Shown here one piece after another: positions 12,701 through 27,290 of a DNA stretch of 64,000 bases (position 1 is the first letter of the stretch; the number at the start of each line of letters is the position of its first letter). A program made the position numbers and the translations under genes. Origin of the DNA: Elysia crispata (taxonomy: Eukaryota > Mollusca > Gastropoda > Plakobranchidae); the NCBI GenBank assembly GCA_033675545.1, contig JAWDGP010006534.1, positions 246,001 to 310,000 on the forward strand. Direction: 5' to 3'. The notes below the pieces were generated by a model, which was not told the DNA's origin, did not search any database, and saw nothing but the letters and a program-made list of their open reading frames with translations.

Positions 12701-15700
12701 GTTCACTAGGAATATTAAACTGTGCCACCTTCATTATGATGGAATAGATAGGATACACTTTGCTTGATATAAAAAGATTAAAATGGAGCTACCCCCATCC
12801 CCTGTGTTAAAATGCTGATAATGTGTTCAATTAAATGTTTCTACAAATAGAGATTTTCCTGCACAAATTTTTCACTTCAGCCAAATACAGTGGGACATTG
12901 TTTTACCTGAATTCTAAGAACCACTAAAAAAAATTTTTTGCACACAAACTGATTAAAACAGGATACTTAATAACCAAAAAAATTGGGGGTTCAAATGCCA
13001 TTTCAGGTTTGTCATGGATTTAATAAAAATGGTTTTAGTTAATCCATAGTTGATTGTATGTAGCAGCTCATCAATATTTAATAAACAAGACAAACATATT
13101 ATTTTCATAATGATTTAAAAAGACCCAAACAACTGCAGTGAACCTTCTCAATCTCTGACCAAGAGAACCAACATAGTTTGAAAAACAAGGAATTCAAAAT
13201 AATTCCCGTCGCTGTCCATGGATAATTAAGTAAAAATCAAAGGTGACAGAAAACCTGAGCTCCACTGTCGAGCAACAGCCTGGCAACTTCCACGTGTCCA
13301 TCCATTGAAGCTTCCATCAGTGCAGTGTGCATCTCATCAGTCTTGTGCTCTTGGTCAGCCCCTGCTTCAAGCAAAAACTTGACCATGTCCAAATGACCTT
13401 TGAAGCGCAAAACCAAATAAATAAAGAGACATGAGAATTGATCTATCCCTTTATTTTGAAGCATAATTTTACCTACAAAGGCATGATGTGCATGGTAATG
13501 TTTAAAAAAAAAAAAAACAATCTGCAGGTCAATCTATATTTCTGAACATAAAAAATGATATCCATAAACTAAAAGTAGATTACATTTTGAGTTAAGGTTT
13601 GAATACACCTTGGTGTTTAGTCAAGATTACAATGGAGCACTAGATCCACATTATAGATTATCCAGCAGATCTATTGATATTTCCATTTTGTTTTATAAAG
13701 AGGATCTAACCCTATAAATTCCAAACTAAATTTATGTACAAAAAACTTGGCAAGGGAGCTCTTTACAGGAAACGCTATCACATTTACAAAAAATCCAAAT
13801 ACAACAAACACGTTACTAAAGTTGGATTGTTTGATTACTTTTTTTTTGCCCAGACCACCATGAGCAATACTCATATGAAAAAAAAAAAGAGGGAGTCCTA
13901 AATATCTGCAAAACTAAAGAAGCTAATACTTATTATATATATTATATATATAATATGCTATGGATTCTGGGACAATTGCTTTCTTCAATTACTCAAGTTT
14001 CTTTATGTCCAGTCATATTGTTTGAATTGCCAAGTAAACTGAGATGAGAATGTCACACTACGACTTACTTGTTAAAAACATTAACATGAATCTTATGTCC
14101 TCTAACATTTGCCTTAAGAGGCTTCATTTAAAAAAATTTTCCTTTCTGACAAATTAACATTTTGAGACACTGAGAAATACAAAAAACTTACCCTTATAAC
14201 AAGCCAGAGTGAGTGCACTTTCTTTAAACTCATTAGAATGAGTGTTGATACCAGCTCCATGTTCTAGAAGAATTTTAGCCACATCAACATGTCCCGCTGA
14301 AGCAGCCTCCATCAGAGGAGTGTGACCATTCTCATTATGAATCTCAACATTGGCTCCATTTAGCATTAACTCTTGCACTACCTCTTTGAATCCACCACAA
14401 GCACCATAGTGCAATGGAGTATTTCCTGATAAAGGCAAGTCTTTTTTGTTAAAAACTTACCAAGCAGCAGTCATTTATTTTGACGAATAGTTCAAAATCA
14501 CTTAGTAAAAGTGGTAAAAATCTGATTAAGTCGTGAACTGTAACCTTTAAACACACAAAAATATCAAATATTCTCATGAAAAGGCTTTATATGAAGAACT
14601 ATTTTCTCAGAACTTTGTATATGATTTTATATTATCTTTGTCTGCTAAGTACAGATTTTATAACTAAATACATATGGTTCAAAACTTGCACATTATGTAT
14701 ATGGGTCAGTCCACCAGTACTGTTTATCACCTTTGGTCCTATTTTCAGTTGCATAAAAATCAAAGCACAAATTTAAAAATTACCTTTAAATTCTTGGAAA
14801 TGTTTCAAAATAATATCAACTACCTCCCATAAGCTTGAAAATGTCATACGATTTGTTATAACAGCTTTATTTGCAAATGAAAACCAGAAATGTGGTAAAA
14901 ATCTACTTCTGAAAGTGGACATCAAAATATGCCTGACTTAAATGCTATAGTCAAGCATCATGGAAAGTCACTTTGCTTTTACAAGTGTCCTATTGTAAGA
15001 CCAAGATTTCAATTTTTCGATCTACGGAAACGCAAAACCCGACGTTTGCACTATTATGTGCAGTTAAAAATTGCGTTAGACTTGTTACTGTGTTCGCCCT
15101 TTTTAAGTTCCTTCATTTCAAGAGAATTTTCAAACGCCTGTGTATGACCCCAGTGTCAAAGTCCAATATTTAAATCAAACAAGTAATGAGCAATAGTTTG
15201 ATTCTAACCATTAGTAAATAGCTTGCATCAGTCAGCTGTTATTAACGGTCAAACTAAAAGGGTAAAATTGTCGTCCGTTTGTAACACTCCTAACACACAC
15301 CATGTGTCGAAAGTTTGTTTCACTACAGAATCAAAAAGTTGATTTTTAACTGCCGGAAACTAAGTTAAATATCTCATTCGGGTTTCTCTTTCACTTTTGC
15401 AATGGCGGCGCTCTTCACGTGTAAGGAAATCGTGTCGTCCATAGATTTTGTGCTGTAAAATTTCCTAACGTTCCCATGATAGTGTAACATTTCCTAACGA
15501 ATTGGACACAGAATTGTAATATATGGAATCTAATATGTATTTAATAGCTTAAACTGCCTTTAGTTGATAATATAAATGATTAAAGGTTTCGAGGATGTAC
15601 TTAACATTACATGAAAGTGCCATAATACATAGAACAAAGAGTAAGATTCGATTAGGACGAACCTATGTTTGTCCTTTGTAACATTCAAGTTGGCTAAGAA

Positions 15701-18700
15701 GCCTAAAGTCACCATAATTTAATATTTTTTATTAGTTTCGATAATTTATATCCAAATTCTCTCTTACTTTGAATGCTTTGTTAGAAGAAAATAAATTTAA
15801 TAACTTCAAGTGAGTTTAAACTTGAGGAAAACCAAGGGGCGTTATGAGTGTTACTAGGTACAGGTGGAGTGTACTTCTTTTGAAACATATCTAACATCTT
15901 CTTTATCACATATGCCCTCTCTATGATTAATTAAATATCTCTTTGCTCTATTTTGTTTGTTTTTTTTTTTTGCTTCCACAGTATTTTCATATTGCATTTT
16001 TTCCTAACAACCTACTTACCTTTAATAAGAGTGGATCCTAAGTTTTTGAAATGTTTGTTTTGTTGTTATATCAGTACAGGTAGGGGCCTACTATCATAAC
16101 TTAATTCATTTTCACCTGGAACAATTTTTTTGTTAGAGTATAGAATATGATAAACATGAACCCAATATAAAGGAAGATCATAATATAAAAGCATTTATAT
16201 TCAATCATCTTTTTTTTTTGTTGTCCAGTAATGTTCCTGACTAATCGCTACTCATCTACTTTTTCTTCACAAGGGCAGTCTTTTTTCAATATTTTTAAAA
16301 ACATGAAGATTCACCCATGTAAACCACATTTTTTTTATGGTATATTAATAGATCATTATGTGTCTGGTACACAGTTTTCCATTTATTGTTTGTCCTGTAA
16401 TGTTCGTAACATGCAAATATTTTCATAACATACTTATTATTTAAAATAATCTTTAATACCCTTTTAGATTTTTAAGATGGCTTGTCCTATATCTTTTGAA
16501 TTAAACATATGTATAACCATGATTTGGGTGTTTTAACAATGCTAAAGAAATTTTTGTCCAACGTTTTTATGTCCTGTAACATTCCTAACAAATCATGTTC
16601 ACTATTCAATCTTCTCTAGGATAAATTTTAATAAAAGTACCTTGGATGTTACACACTACTCAAAGTCTCTGTGTTTATATACAAACATATGCTTTTTTTT
16701 ATTGGCATTTTATTGCAAATGATCATATATGTTTGTCCTGGTAACACTCCTAACAGATGGTGGTCACATCAGTTACATAAAAATTTCTCCAAAACTATGC
16801 TAGCCTGAGGTCTGCACTTTTCACACAACAAATATCAAGAATCAAACATTCTATACAGTACTTTGCTGTTTTGATGAGACATAGTTCAAATTTGACCCTC
16901 TATGTCCACAAATGGTAAACAGTACTGGTGGACTGACCCATATAAAAACCATTACCTTACTGACCTATACGACATTTCATTAATAAAGTATGCTTATAAG
17001 CATTTATTAATAACATTTTAATGAGATTGTTTGACAACGCCTGTTCAATAAAAAGTATTGCATCTTAATATATATATATCAAAACAGGTTGGAAAAAGGA
17101 GAGACAAAATTTACCAAAAACCATCCATTCACTAAGGCCTCAATACAAATCTGGGCAAGTGTCAGAATGGATATTTGAAAAAATACTTAAAACGTCGAGA
17201 CAGTTTGCGCAAAATGAAACAAAAATATATTCAAACCAAAAACAACACCAGCCATCCATTTCAAACACTCTTACCAGCTCTGGACTGGGCATTGATATCA
17301 GCACGATGCAAAAGCAGCAGTCTCACGATATCAACATGCCCACCACTGGCAGCTTCCATCAAAGGAGTACAGTCACCCTTGATCCCCCTATCTTCAACAT
17401 TAGCTTTCATAGCCAGAAGAACCTTTGGAAATAAAAAAAAATAATAAATGTCCAGGCTATACTATTCATTACATACAGACCTGCCACTCTCCAGGGAAAG
17501 AAAATCTGAATGATTCTGTCAAAAAATCTGAATGACTAGCTTCATTTTTGCTTTCTACAGTGCGGCATACATTACGCAGTCTTTGATGAATGTTCATTCA
17601 TCAATTTAGCTCTGAAATCTGATAAAAACAAGGTTCTTAGCTTATAATTCTTCATTGGTGAAAAATTCTAAATCTTAAAATTTTCTTTCCATACTTCTTT
17701 CAGTTTAAATCAAGTACTCTATGCCTACAATACTTTTAAGTGACTCAATACATTTGGTGGTATTGGCATCATGCAGCATTTGATGAATTCACAAAGAGTA
17801 GAGCTGCCAACCTAGCTTGTGTATGAAGTGTACAACATGACTTCAAAAGGTTTATTTTTATATGAAAAGGAGTAATTGTACTCCTTACTGAAAGGGTTAA
17901 AAAATGACACATTTGATGCTCTTTTTATGATTTCAGATAATTTCATGATGTATAGGCCTTTCTCACACTTTACTTGAGAAAATTAAAAATCTTATAAATT
18001 TTGCTAGATCCAGTGTTAAAAATTTAACCAGATATTTCCAGGGAGCAAATTGACAATTTGCTGGAAAGTTGTAACATTTTTTTCTTGATAACTGACAAGA
18101 TCTAGATAATAAAAAAGCCCAGTCCTGTAATAGGAATTACTCTTAGAAGATAAACAAGAATAACCCTTTGATGCAAATAATGGCAAAGTCTGGATGTGAA
18201 GATAGCAAGACAGTTGCCCAAATGAATAAACAATAAAGTAAACAACTCCGCAGAATCAATATTCGGGACAGTTACAACTAAAATATAAATATCAATTTCG
18301 ATACGATTTTTGATAATATATAAAAAAACGATCAATATATCATATCCATATCTTTACTGTAGACTGTCTGTCGATCTTGTTGGTCTGATTAAAAAAAGAA
18401 CTGAAATGTTTTTAATCATGGAGGTGAAAACCTATATTTTATATAAAAAAAAAATATATTTCCTAAATATTCAGAAAATCAGAAAAGGGCCAAATTTTCC
18501 TAAAAAAATTGGAAAGATTCTGATTAAATCGGTATGAATGGCAGCACAGTCTCAAATAAAAAAAAAAACAAATTCCATATGAAGGGCAATATTTTTCACA
18601 TATCAACACTACCCAAGAAGATAATTTTGATTTGAGGGGTTTAGCTGTCATTTCTTAACCTGTATGAATTGTCAAATTTTATCATAACGATCCTATATTC

Positions 18701-21700
18701 AGGCTACATAAAAGTTTTGGCCAAAAATTAAAAAAGAAGCCATAATACAAGCCATGTCAAAGGGGCTCTGAATTGATAATCAAAATTTGATAATCATGCA
18801 AACCCAGATGAAAAGCACACCTTAAAATAAGTATTTAAAAAGATTACCTGAGCCAGCTCATAATACCCAGCTGAGCAAGCCAAAGACAACAGACTCTCCC
18901 CTTCTTCTGTTGCATCAGCTGCGCTTCCAGATCCTGGTCGATGACCAATGGAATCGCTCTCACTGCCAGCCTCCAACTGCATGCTGAGAATTTTTTGAAG
19001 TGGGAAAGGGGATCAGCAGCAGAATACAAATATCAGTCAACATTGATCAGACCAACATAAATTAGACCCCTCACAAGTAAATTCTTGAACTAAGAGGTGC
19101 CTACTCCCATCTATGCCTTTCAGGGAAACCAACCTCCAAAATCAGGGAAATAGTGCATTGAAGCTAATTATTAAAAAGAAACAGTTTTTATTGATTTCAC
19201 TTCAGCAAAGATAAAAACAGTCATACAGCTGTTGGAAACATACAAGCTAGGACTTAAGTATATAAGGAATAATAATACCAGGGATGAGAACTGGCCACAC
19301 AATTTCTTACTGGACTTCTTAAAATTGGTCAAAGCTAGCAGCCTAGGCAAGAGCATTCTCCCTCTTCCCGCCTCTCCCTAAATGAAAACAAAATTTGATT
19401 GTTCAAAGAGACATGATTGTGTAGCATATTTTTTTTTCAGTGCTCAGACTAAGAGGTTGAATGACCTATTATAGCTCATCTACAGCTGTGTCTCCCAAAT
19501 GTTAGTTGCTACTGCTTTCTTACTGGCTCAACTGGAGCACCATAAAAGCTTACTCCTACCCATAAGAGTATACATAAAGGCCTATATTTCAGTTTACATG
19601 TTGAGCGTGGCTCCCCTTATCTCTATCTTTTCTTTTAAAAAGACATTTGAGCTGAAAATGATAAATATCGATTAGGTCTAGAAAGTCTCACAAGGCCCCC
19701 CCTGGCCATGTAAAAAAATAGCATTCTAACATTTAGATCTAGACTTATTTGCCTTGGAATTGAAAAGCTTACTTTTGTTCTGAGCAAAAAAAAAAATAAT
19801 CAAAAATGAAAACCACCTGCTGTAATATTAGTCTAATGTCATGTTCAGTTTTTATCATCTATCTAGATTTACACTAGATCTAGATCCATTTTGGATTTCT
19901 CAATCGATCTTAATAATCAACTATATTAAGAATAAAATAATGTCTATTGGCAAAAAAAAAAAAAAGCTGCCTAGCCGCATTAACTATTATTAAATGAAGA
20001 AATTAGAATGATCCTTTATTGGAAATAACAGCGAGGTCTGAGTGTGAAGATGGAGAGAACAATGTTTTTTTCAGATGAATGTACGATAAAGTAAACAAAT
20101 AAAACAATTCCATGTGACCAATTATATCTTGGATGGTTTCAACTACAATATAAATCTTGATATTCGAATTAAAAATATAAATAATGACAAAAATACATGG
20201 TATCCATATAATATGCATCACCTAGTTTTATACTTCCGCACAAGTTATACTAGATGACGGAAAAATGTTGTTCTCAACATAGCATTATTTTAATTTTCTC
20301 CCCTTAGGATTGTGGTGTCACACCAATCCCGAAACAAACACAAAAACAGATTAAAATTGTTTTGTTGAGAGTCAGTCTAAATGCTAAATCAAAACAAAAA
20401 AATCCGGGTGTCCGAGATACAATAAAAAATCCGGAGTTCCCCGGATTTTCCGAGACCATAGACACTTCTGTTGAACTGGATAAGCCACATAGAAAGACAT
20501 CAATAATGCTGGACGCTTCAAAACCACTTCAAGCAATAATTGTTGTAATAAAACTGGTACTCTTTTGAACATTGAAATTGTGAAAAGAATTAATAGCTTA
20601 ATAAGCTTCAGAAGCAGAAATCGCTGTGCATTTTGGTACTTTTTTTATTCCGTTTGGAAGCATGTTTATTACCTCACTTCAGCCTTTTAATCAATATTAA
20701 GATTTAATAAAAAAACTTCGAAAGATAAGTTAGTCTCAATGTTAACAAACTAAGAACTTATATAACTGGCAATGGTTTTCATTATAAATGTAAGTTACAG
20801 AACTGTTCAAGATATCAGAAGTAACAAAGGGAAAGTTCTAATTGGATTTTAAAAATAAATTGCATGTTTCACATTAATTTGACTTGGCTTTATTTTTTAG
20901 TTGGGTGTGTCTGATTTCCAAATGCTTTAATTTATAATGCCAAATTAATTTTGGGTTTGTAAATTCAACCCTTTTCCCCTCATTTTTCTCTGCATTATAA
21001 GTCAGAACGCACACCTCAGCCATCATGTAACAGCCAGTCATCTCTTGTTAGGACAGTCTACTTATTTGCATTAGCAGACGCGGGCTGGATCCACAAGCCA
21101 GCAAGATCTGAGTCATATGTAACAGCCCGAGAAATCATGTGTATAACAGCCCTGCTATAAAAATTGGCATGTGTCGGCCAGGGCGCCATCTTGTGTTGCT
21201 CCTCCATTCAGAGCTTTATATCAAAATTTCTAAAAAATGTCAGGCAGAAATTTAAAAAGTCATTACAATTTCCCCTAGTTATCACTAAGACTTCCTTTAA
21301 ATAAAAAATATAAATCTACGCTTACTTATTGAAAAACTTGTGAATTCGAACAGGCATGTAACTCGCAGTACTCATCTACCTAGGCCGCTGACCTAGATCT
21401 GGATATATTATTGGTCAGTAGTGTTTGAGTGACCAGCGGTCGGGCGCTAGCACTCAAGTGATGACTGGTTGTCACAAGTTGCACATTATATGACGGCCCT
21501 GGTGTGCTTCAACCCTAAAACTTACCTGTCTGGTCCAACTATCTGTCCTTGAGAATCTCGCATACGATGAAGAGCCTGAGCAGCTTCATCTAAAGCACTG
21601 CTCACTGATGAGGTAAGGGTTCTTAATACTTCTGGATCAGACAAAGGTTTGCCATCTTTTGACTGCTTGTTGATTCCTGATCAAACAGAGGAAGGAAGAT

Positions 21701-24700
21701 TTTACATATGCAACATAATATATAGCTACAAGGCTTAACATTTGCAGTGCTTTTTTAAACACACAAACAAATAATGATATTCACCGACAGAGAGACACAC
21801 ACAAAAAAAAAAGACCAATCATCACAGATCCTGTTACTATTAATTGAAAAAAAAAATTCACCAGCAGCCTCCAGCAAAGCTTCTAGTCTTGCTTGAGTCT
21901 GAGGATCCACAGTTTGAATGCCCTGTCCCTCGGTTTCAGCAGGCAACAAAAATTTGGATGCCTCCAAACCTTGCTCACTGTCCTCAATATCATTTTCATC
22001 TAGAGCAAATGAATCAACCTGAAAGAAAGAAATGAATATATATACACACAAACAATTTATCCTCAAATTTGTAACTAACATCACTTGGTCAAAGAAATAA
22101 ATTTAATCATATGTAAACTTTCATTTTATTTGTTAAAATAAATCAAGTCAAGTTTCAAATTTGTTCGAAAGGTAAAAGAATTCTTAATTTTACTTACTAT
22201 AGATACAAATCTTTACTTAACACTATACAAGGTTTCAACTTGTTTCAAATTTTATTTATAAAAAAAAAATTCAACAGCTTAACAATAGAAAGGAAGTGTT
22301 AAAATAAATAATAAAAGAATAAATAAAACTTTCCTACTTTGATTAAAATAAGTAAAAGTTAAAGAGAAAAGGAGCAACAGTTGGATGAAAAAAAAAAAGA
22401 TCAGTTACAAATTTTGATTAAGGAATGCAATACGTCAGCCTGATAAATATATATATATATACTTTTTTACGTCTCCTTTGCTTAAAAATCTAAGTAAATT
22501 GAAACAGAAAATGGCAATAACATGTCAGATGCAACCCATACATTCAGTAACAATTACTTAACATGATCCACTTTTCTTTGCATTTGAATTTCTCATGACT
22601 AAATTCGATTACTGATTCTTGTTTCTATGTACTTCGCACTTCAAACCTTTTCTCCAGAATGTGGCATCTCCCATTCTTTAGTAAATTATCTTTTTGTTTT
22701 GTCTTCATTTCAAGCCAAAGAAAAACCAAGTCTACTTTGATTTTAACTTTTCATTTTTTTCTATTCTCTGCAACAATCCATCACTTTTTTATGTAAACAA
22801 TTTTTCAATTTTATAAAAGACTTATCTAGTTATTAAGGAGGATGTGAAAAGATGGGTAAATGAAAAATGCATGCAATTTTACACACTGCTTTTCAATTGT
22901 TCACTCAGTACAGCTGAAAATTGACCCAAAGCACTTTTGAAGATTCATATTATAAGGACTTAAATAAACATCTGTCATTGAGGGCTGGATTTACTATCAC
23001 TTTTTTAAACAAGCAAGGATTTATTTATGTCCGAAATGCTCATGACACTTAGCTGCATAATTCTAATCCATATTTCAGCCTTGATGTCTTCTAATAAATT
23101 GAAACAGAATAAGGAAAATGGAGATGATAATCATAGACACCCCAATAATATAAAATAAAATCAATAAATATAATATCCTCTAAACACATTAAAACATACT
23201 AGCTACTACCGTATCTGCTTTTATACCAGCTTCCATGTCATGTAAAGAAGCACAAAATCTTTGCTATACTTATTATCAAAAATAAATTCAAGTACCGTAT
23301 TCCTTCCATTAGTAGCGCCATCTCTAATAAACGCACCCCCTCCCCCCCCCCCTTTCCCATCCAAGCAACACTTAGAGAACACCACTTTCGAGAACAAAAG
23401 ATTCTTTTAAACTCAAACTCAAAACATTTATTAAGCGATAGATCTGATGATAACAACAGACAACACATGTAAACAATGAATGACTATGATACTGCAATTG
23501 TGATCTCAAATTGGGGATGTCAAAGGCGTCTGAGGTTAATGTCCTGGACTATTGCAGTCCTCGTAGTCATCGGACTCGAATGACACCCAACCATGGCACT
23601 CTAAAACTAACTAGAGAGAGGGGGGGGGAAGAGGGCGGCGACGGCGGAACTTTGTCTTTGAAGAAAGTCATCCAAAACATTCCATTAGACGCACCCCCCC
23701 CCGCTCTTCATTTTCACGCGCCCGGCGCTACTATTGGAGCGAATACGGTATTTTCAAAAATACTTTTGATCCCAGAACTCACATTTAGGTCTTCAAAAGA
23801 AAATGAGATAGATGGATAGATAAAAAGAGGGAGAGAGGGAGGGGGGGAGAGAGAGAGAGAGAGAGAAAATAATGGGTTTAAGAAACATGCTAGTCACAGA
23901 CATTTATTATTTAAGCTATGATGTCATACTTATCTCTTTGCACATGAATATAATTTTCTTCTAAGATCGATTTACTTTCAATAAAGTTATATAAAATACT
24001 TAACTATTCCTGGCATACCATGTATTTAAAAACATTCAATAGTCACTTTGTTCTTTCAATTACATTTCAATACTTGTTAAATACCAACTTTTATTGCTTT
24101 ATGATCGTTTAAATTTATTCATATACGATATTCATCTAAATTATTAGGGTTTTCAGGAATGTTTCTTCCCACCCCTTCCTTCAAAAGAACTGTTTGACGT
24201 GTTTCCATCAATAATCCATTTTTGATTCATTTACCAAAGTTTTGCTTTCATGATTTAAAAACAACATCTTGACATTATTTATATTCTGCATATTAGGTAT
24301 GAATGTTACAATTTCAGAAAATAATTTGTATAAAACATTTCAGGCTTTCAGTTATATTTTTATATTCAAATATTCTTGTTTATGTAAAGTGCCTTGATAC
24401 TGAAGTTTACTTTATTATTATTATACAGTGTATTCAATAATAATAAACAATGATTTATATCATAACAAAGTCATATTCTATCTATGTGGCATGAGACCAC
24501 AATAAATGCCACAGAAAGTCATGGAAGTTATTTATCTGTAAAACTTTTTGCCCTTTAAAAATATGCCCACCAGCTGTAGACATTTCACTCTATACCTTAG
24601 AAAAAACTGCAGCCAATCTGATATGTACCAACTGAAGCAAACAAGTGAGTTATTGGTTGTTTCATACTATAAAGCTGCATGTAGATATTAGATTCCAATA

Positions 24701-27220
24701 AAAATTGGTGTTGCAACACATGCATTGAATTATGTAGGTACCAACATTGTATTTGTACAATGAGAGCAGAGTGCCCAGCAACATCTCAACCAAAAATTTC
24801 CTACCTAAGATTTTGAAAGAAAATTCAAAATTGGTTTCCACTGTGCGGGGATAATCGGCAGAGAATTTGCAGGGACATGTTTAATAATAGAAATGATGGT
24901 GATCAAAGAACACCTATCCAATTCAACATTTTTAATACTGGCCTTCTATCAGCAAAGGCTGTTGGGCTAATTATTGATTGCTGTTCTTCCTCATTTTTCC
25001 AAACCTCAATGGTCGATTTACTACCATTTCCGACTCTTCTGACCTGACAATCTAATTCCCAACTTTTCTTACTTGCTGGAGAGTTTGGAAGGTGTAGAAC
25101 CATATTTTTAGGCTTCTTTTTTTAAATATCAAAGTCTATGAAGTTTCTATAGGAAAAATTATCTCTTTCAAGAAATATCTCTAAAAAAATATTAACACTT
25201 TAAGAAACTTTACTCATTATATTTAGATAATGCAGCATGAGTCGGGTTTTACTTACAGCTTTGTTTGAAATAAGACAGTTTGCAAACATTATTTATCCAG
25301 AGATGCCACTAGAGAAACACAATTAAACCTTAGGTTTGCAATTTACCCTGCTACCATTTACAAATTTTCTTTTAAGAATGTGAGATATCAGCCTGATAAA
25401 TTAATTTTTTTTAATATCTCTTTTCCTTAAAATGTCAAGAGCCACGAAGCAAATTCCTTTCGGGGCAAAAAGCGTAAAAAGCTGAAAACCTGAAATTGTT
25501 CTGCATCACTTTGTTGCTCTGCTGGATTACTGAACATTACACTAAAATGAAATATAATTTTCACTGAAACATAATTTTTTAAAAACATTTTGTAAGAGAC
25601 ACCTGTGTCAAAGCTGTGTTTTATGTTTGTCATATATTTCAACTTTCCCAATGCTCAATAAAATACCATTGCTTACTTTTTAAAATCATGAATCTTTCAT
25701 TGAAAAAGCTCAACCAATGATTGATTGCATTTTTCACTTTGCCTTTTTTTTTCCAACTTGGTTCTTGTTAGAATGATTTAAAGCCAATTCTGGAAGCCGC
25801 AATTTTCTCGTAAGACAAAATTGGCAACAGAATTGCTAATAGTTTTAGAGCTGTCAAGCATCTTTAATAACTTTGTCTTACCCTCTCTTAATACAATTTA
25901 AATGATTATTCATTTTTTATTAGTATCCAATAGAATGGAACTGAAGAGAGACACTGTTTTGGTTCTGTTTGAATGTCCGTTTCAAATCATTTAAACAGTA
26001 AAAGGATTATCTCCACACTAAATCCAATGGTCAGAGTTGCAGATAAACTTACATGCCCTCTATGTCTATAAAGCTCAACATGGCACACTAAATGCAATTT
26101 AGAATTAAATTTACATAATCTATGTGTTTAATCGTTAATTAATCTATGACTCTGCTTCTCTAATATTCATCTTTCCTATTCAGAACTGATTTTTTTAGAT
26201 TTTGCATGTTTGGATGTACTAAGTGGGGAAGGTAGAGGGCTAGCTAAAGCATTTTCATAATTTGCCTTTTAGAGGGTTTAAGAAATCGAAGTGAATTTTT
26301 TTTTAAATCTCAGTGCAAAACAGCAACAAGCCAATGATTACAAGGAAAGTACACTATAATCAGTTTTATAAAACCAAGAGTTAACTGGTTGGGAATTCAA
26401 AGGCAAAGCTAAGAAAGCTTTTCTTGCAGCTCACACGTTGTGAATTCAATACTCCCAACATTTCAACGCTCTTTCATGTAAATCACCATATTATAAGGAT
26501 ACAGCGATCCCAACTGGCTATGGAAAAAATTCCTAAACTTTTCCCCCAGACCAAATTAATTCTTTACTGAAATATTGGGGAAATCTTAAAAAATTCCAAG
26601 TTTTCTGTGGAGCTAGGTACAGCTTTTGCATCAGATATCAAGATTGAACTCAAGGCCTTTGAGTTCTATCTAGAGTGCCTGTACCCACTCTCGCGCACAC
26701 CTACTTCTCGGGCATCCGCGTGGTTTTCCGGCACCTGCCACGAATCGAGGCTCTTTTGTTCTTCCTAGAGGCTACACACGTGTGTAGTAATCTCTTACCT
26801 TTGTTTTACGACCGTTGGAAGGATCCCTCACTTTTGTGTTTTGTTTTCAGTACGGATTTTCTATTCGAATCGAGAGGTAAGTGCTTGGCGTCCGCCATTT
26901 TTAATTTTTGCTATCGAAACTTGTGGGTGATCCTAAGGCTATAGAATTATGGGTATTGAGCCAAATATAGATTGAACACTCAAAATAGTTCGGGAAACTC
27001 CTCTATTTTAAGATATGGACAGAGATATCCCGTATGTACACGTTAAGTCGTCCAATTTGGCTGAGCGAGAAGGGGTGTAAGATTTTCTAGTGGTGTGTCA
27101 GTTCTCGCGCAGCATCAAACCCGCGCATAGTCAGATGGGTATAGCATCATAAGATGATATTTTAATGGTGAATTAATTATTACTTTGGTTTCCAATAAGA
27201 GAGGGAGATATGCATAGTTT

Positions 27221-27290
<70 letters not shown>

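Larger units (their letters stand above)
7001..18983 (-). other. ANKHD1: First ankyrin-repeat block (14 repeats) of the ANKHD1 homologue
   Basis: Ten exons (18848-18983 through 7001-7147) encode about residues 192-650. Fourteen repeats are readable. They begin with EEGESLLSLACSAGYYELAQ and end with DGSTMVIEAAKGGHTQVV. The repeats alternate between a TPLMEAA type and an ALTLAC type, as in Mask proteins. Exon borders often fall at the Gly of the conserved G-A-D/N turn, so repeats straddle introns. The family normally has one further repeat upstream (RSLAEAC type); it was not found between 18984 and 21525. Ankyrin stacks bind protein partners. Confidence 0.93.

Noticed and set aside
15402..15458. 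ATGGCGGCG start of a small open frame with an E-box
   Set aside because: Only about 18 codons, inside a non-autonomous transposon; mentioned only as a possible regulatory passenger.
26675..26944. 89-codon plus-strand frame in a GC-richer patch
   Set aside because: No recognisable motif, low-complexity hydrophobic reading, and no neighbouring coding signal; possibly transposon debris.
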